Assembly (NCBI GenBank): GCA_000226015.1
Contig: JH152965.1
Coordinates: forward strand, 119,532-139,679
From: Mnemiopsis leidyi
Lineage: Eukaryota; Ctenophora; Tentaculata; Lobata; Bolinopsidae
Direction of reading: 5' to 3'
Length of the DNA: 20,148 nt
Below, piece after piece: positions 8,661 through 20,148 of this stretch; position 1 is the first letter of the stretch; every line of letters starts with the position of its first letter. The notes beneath the pieces were generated by a model that saw only the letters and a program-made list of their open reading frames with translations, did not search any database and was not told the DNA's origin. Position numbers and translations under genes: made by a program.

Positions 8661-9110
8661 CATTTTTCGCAACGCGAAGGCGACTGCGAGCGCCGGGGGC
8701 TGTCCGCGTGCCGAGTGACGCTTCGTGGTAGCAGGCCTGACAAAGCAGAAAGCTAAGTCTTACCTGGGTACCGGTACCTCAGACCTAATAGTACTTGCCT
8801 GCGACAACGAACGGCTCTTTGCTCATTGCTGCTCTCTAGCTTGCGTTAGCAGTTAGACGTTCTAAGTCTAAGTCAATGCTTGCCAATTCTAGATCATATC
8901 GTGGCACCACCACTGCCGTGCAGCGTTGCATAGCCCTGCTGCCGCGAAGCCCGGTAATGTCAGGCTTGCAGCCTTTTTTTGTAATGTGAAAATGTGCCGC
9001 AACGTTAGGCTAGTCAGTCCTAACTCCTAGGCTAGTTAGTGCTGCCCCGAACAGCGAAGACCCGCGCGGCGCAACGTGATGCTACTGCTAGTGCTAGTGC
9101 TACGGCAATT
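8660..9110. other. CpG-rich block
   Basis: GC and CpG content rise abruptly from the AT-rich flank, with the densest part at about 8672-8735. It contains a 12-bp palindrome GGTACCGGTACC (8767-8778) and small stem-loops: TTAGAC/GTCTAA at 8853-8871 and GTTAGG/CCTAAC at 9004-9024. No open frame is recognisable. It may be a promoter-like CpG island for an unseen transcript or part of a young mobile element. Confidence 0.5.
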
Positions 9111-9830
9111 CGATTCAAAAGTATACTGGTTTATTAAAATTAGCAACAAATTGATCGAAGGCGTCCGTTGACTTAGAAAGAGCCATGCTGAGTTGACAAG
9201 ATAATATCCGTCTAACGAAACGATAGTTCATAGTTGTCGGGGTGATACCAGACTCTCACAGCTCGTTAGATGGACATAATCTCGTCAACAATAGAGCAGC
9301 AAAGCTGCGAGTCGGGTAACAACTCGAAAACACGCTCAGCAGAGATATTTGCTGAGCGATTTGACCAAAAAGTAAAATTACAAGTACAACGGATACTGGC
9401 CCAATATTACCGGGCGCTGCGTGCAGCTCTCTTCACAGTCCTCTCCGACTGAGGTCCCCAGGCATGCCCAATACAAAGTGCAAAGGAAATACGCAACCGA
9501 CAATCAGGGTTACTGTCTGTGACCGTAGGAAATAGTCTAGGAGTAATGAGTATGACCCACACGGGTCAATGAATTGATGGACATTTAGCCCCCTACTTTA
9601 GTGACTAAAAAAGGCAATTCAGCCCTAGCGAATGAATTTCGAAGAAATTCTAAAAGCGCATCACCCGATGATGCAGCAGCAGGGACGGGCAATGTCTGGC
9701 AAATAATTTGAAAATGAAATAAAAATGCTCATCATCATATCATCTTCGGCTTCAATAAATCACGTCACACGTGTTCAGCTCTAGTCGTTTTTGATGCTGA
9801 TATGAAATAAAAGTGGGACGAGAAGCAGAA
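9111..9830. other. Intergenic DNA, no recognised gene
   Basis: Base composition is intermediate. A 60-codon open frame at 9270-9452 has no recognisable similarity. Several imperfect repeats of CTAGTG/TAGTGC occur near its left edge (about 9080-9100). The right end is the upstream copy of the direct repeat flanking the insert at 9849. Confidence 0.45.
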
Positions 9831-9848
9831 CAAAATAAGCAATCATAT
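9831..9848 (+). repeat. Left direct repeat flanking an insert (target-site duplication candidate)
   Basis: The 18 bases CAAAATAAGCAATCATAT match 10816-10833 at 17 of 18 positions. They flank a GC-richer stretch of about 1 kb. The size fits a LINE-type target-site duplication. Confidence 0.6.
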
Positions 9849-10067
9849 GGGTTGGTATTGGACATCAAGAGATAGTCCCCTGTCAACTCTGTCAGTCAAC
9901 TTTGAGAGTCACCCCATCAGATGATCAGATCCCCTCATTTAAGCTGTTCGAGGTTCAACCTGCAGACCCTGGGGCCTGACACAGCTCAGGTAACGAACAG
10001 TTGACACATCAATTTTATTTTTGGTCACTCACAATTCATATGCACCCCCTCACGTAACCACCTTTAA

Positions 10068-10182
10068 CCGCCGCTAGTCGTCTTCTACTTCTAGCCGCTC
10101 ATATAATGAGTGTATGAATCAAAACCCCCGCCGCTAGTCGTCTTCTAGCCGCTCATCTGATGAGTTTATGAATTATAATCCT
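10068..10182 (+). repeat. 60-bp tandem duplication inside the insert
   Basis: CCGCCGCTAGTCGTCTTCTA... starts at 10068 and again at 10128. Both copies continue with AGCCGCTCAT-ATGAG-TATGAAT. The second copy lacks a 6-base TACTTC/TTCTAC step and reads CTCATCTGATGAG, a near palindrome. A third copy may begin at about 10182 (CCGCCACGG) but is lost at once. Confidence 0.85.
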
Positions 10183-10621
10183 CCGCCACGGACAGTGAAA
10201 CATCAAACAAAACCAGACAAGGGGAACTGGTAAAGACTAACTCAGAAATGTGCCTTAAACAAAACGCCACATATCAGATGCAAGTTGCAACCATGGAAAA
10301 ACGCCCCCTATCAGCTTCATATAAGAGCGCGCTGTCAGCTGGACGCACGCAGCAAAACAAGCACTTTCCAACAAGGGTACGTTAAACCCAACACATAACT
10401 TCAGGCAAATCACACCAGATCGAGTAATACTAGTACCACACTCGATTCCGGCCTCACATACACCATTCACAAGCCTCAACCTCGAGGATTACCAAGCAGG
10501 ACCGCAAGCAAAACGCGGTGGTAGTTCTTCGTAGTATCCACTACCACTATTCCGGAAGGGTGTCTCGCCACCTGATTCCCAATGGGTTTTAGGAGTCCTC
10601 CGATGACGGATCACTATGGTA

Positions 10622-10639
10622 GATGTCCTTCGGGACATC
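10622..10639 (+). ncRNA. C(UUCG)G tetraloop stem-loop
   Basis: GATGTCC and GGACATC form a perfect 7-bp stem closed by a C-G pair around TTCG. In RNA this is the exceptionally stable cUUCGg tetraloop. It exists only if the plus strand is transcribed, which the sequence alone does not show. Confidence 0.5.
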
Positions 10640-10815
10640 ACCGATCCAGCAGGGCCATAACCAAGCTATGTGCCCCGGAAGTACCAACCTGGCGAACCCC
10701 AGGCACAGCCAGGTCCGGTCTATGCCTGCAATCCGGAGTAGCTCCATGAGACGATTGCCACAAGGCGGACGTAGCCTTCTTGTCAAAACGGGGAGGCAAA
10801 GTGAGTGCCCACAAA

Positions 10816-10833
10816 CAAAAAAAGCAATCATAT
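10816..10833 (+). repeat. Right direct repeat flanking the insert
   Basis: CAAAAAAAGCAATCATAT is the partner of 9831-9848, with one mismatch in 18. The A-run at its left blends with the presumed A-rich 3' end of the insert. Confidence 0.6.
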
Positions 10834-11774
10834 CAATTCATTCAGATTTAAATAAAAAAGTGAAAGTTTTAAAAGAGGACATGAGATGTTTATATATCAC
10901 AACAAACTGTCACCAATGCTCCGAAATAATTTAACCGTTTACGGTGGACCGGTCCACTCATATTCAGGAAACCATAAATTGTCCAATGCAGCTGATACTT
11001 TACAGAACTTAAACGTTACCCTTGAAACTAAATATCGGTCTTTTCTCCTGAAATACCGCAATGAGTTTATAATTGATAATAATAATGGATAGCAGGATCA
11101 TGAAAATGTGGAAAAGTCTTGCTAGTATTCTGGGTTCGTACAAAATAAGTATCCTGACTGTAAAATCGGTGTTCTTAAAAAGCCACACTGAAAGAAATAT
11201 ATAGGTTTAGGATCCTGGAAAACATATCTAAGACAGAGCATCTAAATGGAAAATTTTAGTACATAAAACCTTGGTAAATAACTTTCAATTTGAACACCGA
11301 CATGCACAATATTCGCTAAAAGCTGCTCCGGATTTCTTAAATCGTAGTCGCACACACTCACATCAAATTACACTTTTAATAATCATTTAGTTCTGTTCAG
11401 CTAATCAAAAAACGGGAATTCAATTTCAATATACAGTACAGGATCCAACAGAAACGCCGAAATGGTACCCATTTAAGTGTGACACCTGCAAGTCAGAATT
11501 TTATGAAAGATAAAAATTAAGACTCCTGAATTATATTCACTAAAATTAATTTCAAATAATTTATATATATAATTATCTCGCTGCTGTTCGAGGTGCTCTG
11601 CATTACTTTCAATACATATAAGAGTTTGTTATACATAACGATATCCGACTTGGACGCACTGAATTTCCTCATCCTCACACGTTCCCCCGGAACCTACTGC
11701 AGTTCGATCTGTAGTTTCGAATCGCAGCTAGCGTAATTTACACGAACTTTCGACAACACTAACAGTAGCAATGT
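10834..11774. other. AT-rich flank and probable 3' UTR of PP4R3
   Basis: No gene is recognised. On the minus strand this is downstream of the PP4R3 stop codon. No AATAAA was found close to the stop. An ATTAAA on the minus strand (11375-11380) is the best polyadenylation candidate, about 490 bases after the stop. The plus-strand open frame at 10886-11092 is unrecognised. Confidence 0.4.
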
Positions 11775-11868
11775 GATCACATGACATCGTGGCGCCACCC
11801 GACGTAAGCGCCCACGTGTATACGCACGTGGAGCGCGCACAACGGATCACGTGACATCCACAAGAACA

Positions 11869-11875
<7 letters not shown>
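11775..11875. promoter_or_regulatory. Cluster of bHLH-type E-boxes
   Basis: Four perfect CACGTG palindromes lie within 63 bases (11813-11818, 11825-11830, 11848-11853, 11870-11875), plus an M-box-like TCACATGA at 11777-11784. The 14-mer GATCAC(A/G)TGACATC occurs twice, 70 bases apart (11775-11788 and 11845-11858). TCACGTGAC fits sites for bHLH-zipper factors such as MITF/TFEB, USF and MYC. The last E-box overlaps the PP4R3 stop codon. Which gene the cluster serves is unknown. Confidence 0.55.
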
Positions 11876-18539
<6,664 letters not shown>

Positions 18540-19147
18540 CTGAAAGTAAAAAGTTAAAAATCACTACACATCTTGAGTTTCAATAGTTAACTCGTTTTGG
18601 CTGTAACTTGGGAAACATCCGTCTAAATCACGGAAGGTAAAGCTTATGTGGTGTGACATAATGAAAAGGAAGTTGACAAGGTTACATATACTACGTAACA
18701 TGGCTGATGTAATATAGGGTGTTCACAAAACATGTATCGCCAGCTTAGTCGGTCAGTGCCAAAAGAAAGGAACTGAAACTGGATATCAAGGTTACAGGTT
18801 GCATAGTGTACGAATTACAAGTACTATATTCGACATTATTTGTGCGAAATCTCGACCGTAATAGCAGCGGTCAAGACAGTGCCAAACTGCGTTTCAACAG
18901 CTCCAAAACTAAATGTCACTTTGTGTAGTTAGTATTTAGGACAGTCTCATTTTGGAATGGAGCCAAGACATTTTTGTACAGTGAAGAGGGTGCTAGGTGC
19001 TGCGGGAATATTTTACTGTAGTTCAAATACTTTATGTATTGCAGTACACCTACTTAATGTACTGCAGTACAGATATTTAATGTATTGCACTTAATGCATT
19101 GCACTGACAAATGCTTAATGTACAATTGATATTTAACATTCATTGTT
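18540..19147. other. Presumed 5' intron of PP4R3, left part
   Basis: An AG acceptor with a TTTCAG-like tract on minus (18540-18548) marks the edge of the exon at 18539. No upstream PP4R3 exon (expected to encode an RRVKVY...QWDDRGTGH-type segment) could be found here on the minus strand. Confidence 0.6.
19031..19125. repeat. 23-bp palindrome-rich tandem repeat
   Basis: Units beginning TT(T/A)ATGTA(T/C)TGCA start at about 19031, 19054 and 19077, then shortened forms near 19091 and 19114. The second unit holds a perfect 12-bp palindrome GTACTGCAGTAC (19059-19070). The array is degenerate and short. Confidence 0.65.
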
Positions 19148-19260
19148 TACAGATTTTTATTGTTAAACTGCACCTGTACCCATGCATAACAGTTGTAATA
19201 AGGGGCAACCTGGAAGATTCCTTAGAGACCCTCCTTATTTAACCATAAATCACGGTTTCC
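19148..19260 (-). mobile_element. SINE copy 2 (body shared with 2914-3083)
   Basis: On minus the order AAGGAGGGTCTC, GGTTGCCCCTTATTACAACTGTTATGC, GGGTACAGGTGCAGTT and an AATAAAAAT tail parallels copy 1. The tRNA head is degraded: the B-box area reads GGGAAACCGTGATTTATGG and no A box is clear. The two copies differ at many positions and carry small indels, so the family is old here. Confidence 0.65.
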
Positions 19261-19789
19261 CAGTCCTTCGGCTGAGTCGACCGAAGAAGATTGTATCTAG
19301 GAAAATGCCTTTGAAGCACTCGTCTTCGAAAAACCATGATAGAGGATAGGTGTTTCTGATGACAAAAATAACAGTTTGTAAAGTCTTCCCACTTGAAATA
19401 ACTGGAAGTGAAACATGTTGTTTACATAAGATTTAACACTTCTATCTACTGCCTTTTCCCTCAGCTTGACAAGATTATACAGCTTTGGTCTGTATATCAA
19501 AAGTTTAAGTTTTAATAAAATCTATACTACTGTGTCCCGGGTTTAATATTTTTGTATCACGAAAGGGCGGTCTGAATTACCATAAAATGTGCCAAATATA
19601 ACTTGAATCTAATTCTATTGCCAAGGATATAGATAAATTTATCCACTTAGAGCTCCTATTACCCACACAAAGACAGTCCAACAATGACTTCCCTGCAGAA
19701 GTGTTTTATTGTGGTACTATAAGTGTAATTCCAGAGTGACTAAACGTGCGGTGTAGTATTTATAAATACATCGTAGTCTGTCTGTGGTT
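19261..19789. other. Presumed 5' intron of PP4R3, right part
   Basis: AT-rich. A minus-strand open frame of 67 codons (19297-19500) does not resemble the missing PP4R3 N-terminus or any family I know. No promoter or exon is recognised. Confidence 0.5.
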
Positions 19790-20148
19790 GTGGAGGAGTT
19801 GTAATGTGGAGGAGTTGTAATGTGGAGGAGTTGTAATGTGGAGGAGTTGTAATGTGGAGGAGTTGTAATGTGGAGGAGTTGTAATGTGGAGGAGTTATAA
19901 TGTGGAGGAGTTGTGATGTGGAGGAGTTGTAATGTGGAGGAGTTGTAATGTGGAGGAGTTGTTATGTGGAGGAGTTGTAATGTGGAGGAGTTGTAATGTG
20001 GAGGAGTTGTAATGTGGAGGAGTTGTAATGTGGAGGAGTTGTAATGTGGAGGAGTTTGTAATGTGGAGGAGTTGTAATGCGGAGGAGTTTGTAATGTGGA
20101 AGGAGTTATAATGTGGAGGAGTTGTAATGTGGAGGAGTTGTAATGTGG
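19790..20148 (+). repeat. 16-bp minisatellite running off the window
   Basis: About 22 copies of TGTGGAGGAGTTGTAA run to the last base. Most are identical; variants include GTTATAAT, GTTGTGAT, GTTGTTAT, a one-base insertion (GTTTGTAAT, twice), GCGGAGG and GGAAGGAG near the right end. The unit length of 16 is not a multiple of three, so it is not coding. The plus strand is rich in GG runs. Confidence 0.97.

Larger units (their letters stand above)
9849..10815 (+). mobile_element. Hairpin-rich retroposon-like insertion
   Basis: This stretch is richer in GC than its right flank, lies between 18-bp direct repeats and ends in an A-rich ACAAACAAAAAA run, as expected for a retroposed RNA. It is unusually rich in perfect inverted repeats. 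CTGTTCG/CGAACAG (9944-9950, 9994-10000) encloses CCTGA/TCAGG (9975-9979, 9986-9990). GTGGTAGT/ACTACCAC pairs 10518-10525 with 10540-10547. GATGTCC-TTCG-GGACATC (10622-10639) has a C(UUCG)G tetraloop on the plus strand. CCTGG/CCAGG lies near 10687-10702 and TCCGG/CCGGA near 10713-10736. No open frame is long (longest 103 codons on plus, 10623-10934, extending past the repeat) and none is recognisable. I infer a non-autonomous element or a retroposed structured RNA; its family is unknown. Confidence 0.45.

Noticed and set aside
8745..8805. Resemblance to the 5S rRNA internal promoter (AAGCTAAG ... TAGTACTTG).
   Set aside because: The distance between the two boxes is about 15 bases too long and the middle and flanking 5S sequence does not match.
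10128..10200. CTGATGAG followed later by GTGAAAC, recalling a hammerhead ribozyme core.
   Set aside because: The bases between them do not form stem II and the GAAA is not placed correctly; stems I and III are absent.
18714..18745. TATAGGGTGTTCACAAAAC, reminiscent of a Tc1/mariner terminal repeat.
   Set aside because: No inverted partner was found in the window and no transposase fragment is present.
19297..19500. Minus-strand frame considered as the missing PP4R3 N-terminal exon.
   Set aside because: It lacks the RRVKVY, QWDDRGTGH and LLLESKI-type landmarks of the family N-terminus.

Overview
The window is animal nuclear DNA. It is AT-rich, its genes are split by many small GT-AG introns, and the two recognisable proteins are metazoan types that differ clearly from their vertebrate relatives. 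An invertebrate is likely; the sequence does not let me name the phylum. No bacterial, organellar or viral gene was found.

Layout. 1-3458: intergenic or upstream intronic DNA full of repeats. It holds a perfect hairpin, an old 82-bp duplication, a split 30-bp minisatellite, a 46-bp inverted repeat enclosing the 3' end of a non-LTR retrotransposon, and a tRNA-Gly-headed SINE. 3459-8012 (+): seven exons of a divergent stathmin-domain protein, complete at its C-terminus but without its N-terminal exon(s). 8013-11868: gap between two convergent genes. It contains a CpG-rich block (about 8660-9110) and a roughly 1-kb GC-richer insert (about 9849-10815) between 18-bp direct repeats, rich in hairpins including a C(UUCG)G stem-loop. 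Next to the second gene is a cluster of CACGTG E-boxes (11775-11875). 11869-18539 (-): ten exons of protein phosphatase 4 regulatory subunit 3 (PP4R3/SMEK), missing only the N-terminal exon(s) beyond the right edge. 18540-20148: probably upstream intron of PP4R3, with a second SINE copy, a 23-bp palindromic tandem repeat and a 16-bp minisatellite that runs off the window.

The two genes point tail to tail and share no obvious pathway beyond the loose link that stathmins bind tubulin and PP4 acts on cytoskeletal and DNA-repair targets. Their reading frames were rebuilt by hand from splice sites. Every PP4R3 junction is in phase and the protein follows the human family from the EVH1-like region to the C-terminal basic tail. 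The most unusual signals are the hairpin-rich insert, the inverted-repeat/minisatellite structure at 1313-2437, the E-box cluster and a lineage-specific KVI repeat in the PP4R3 tail.
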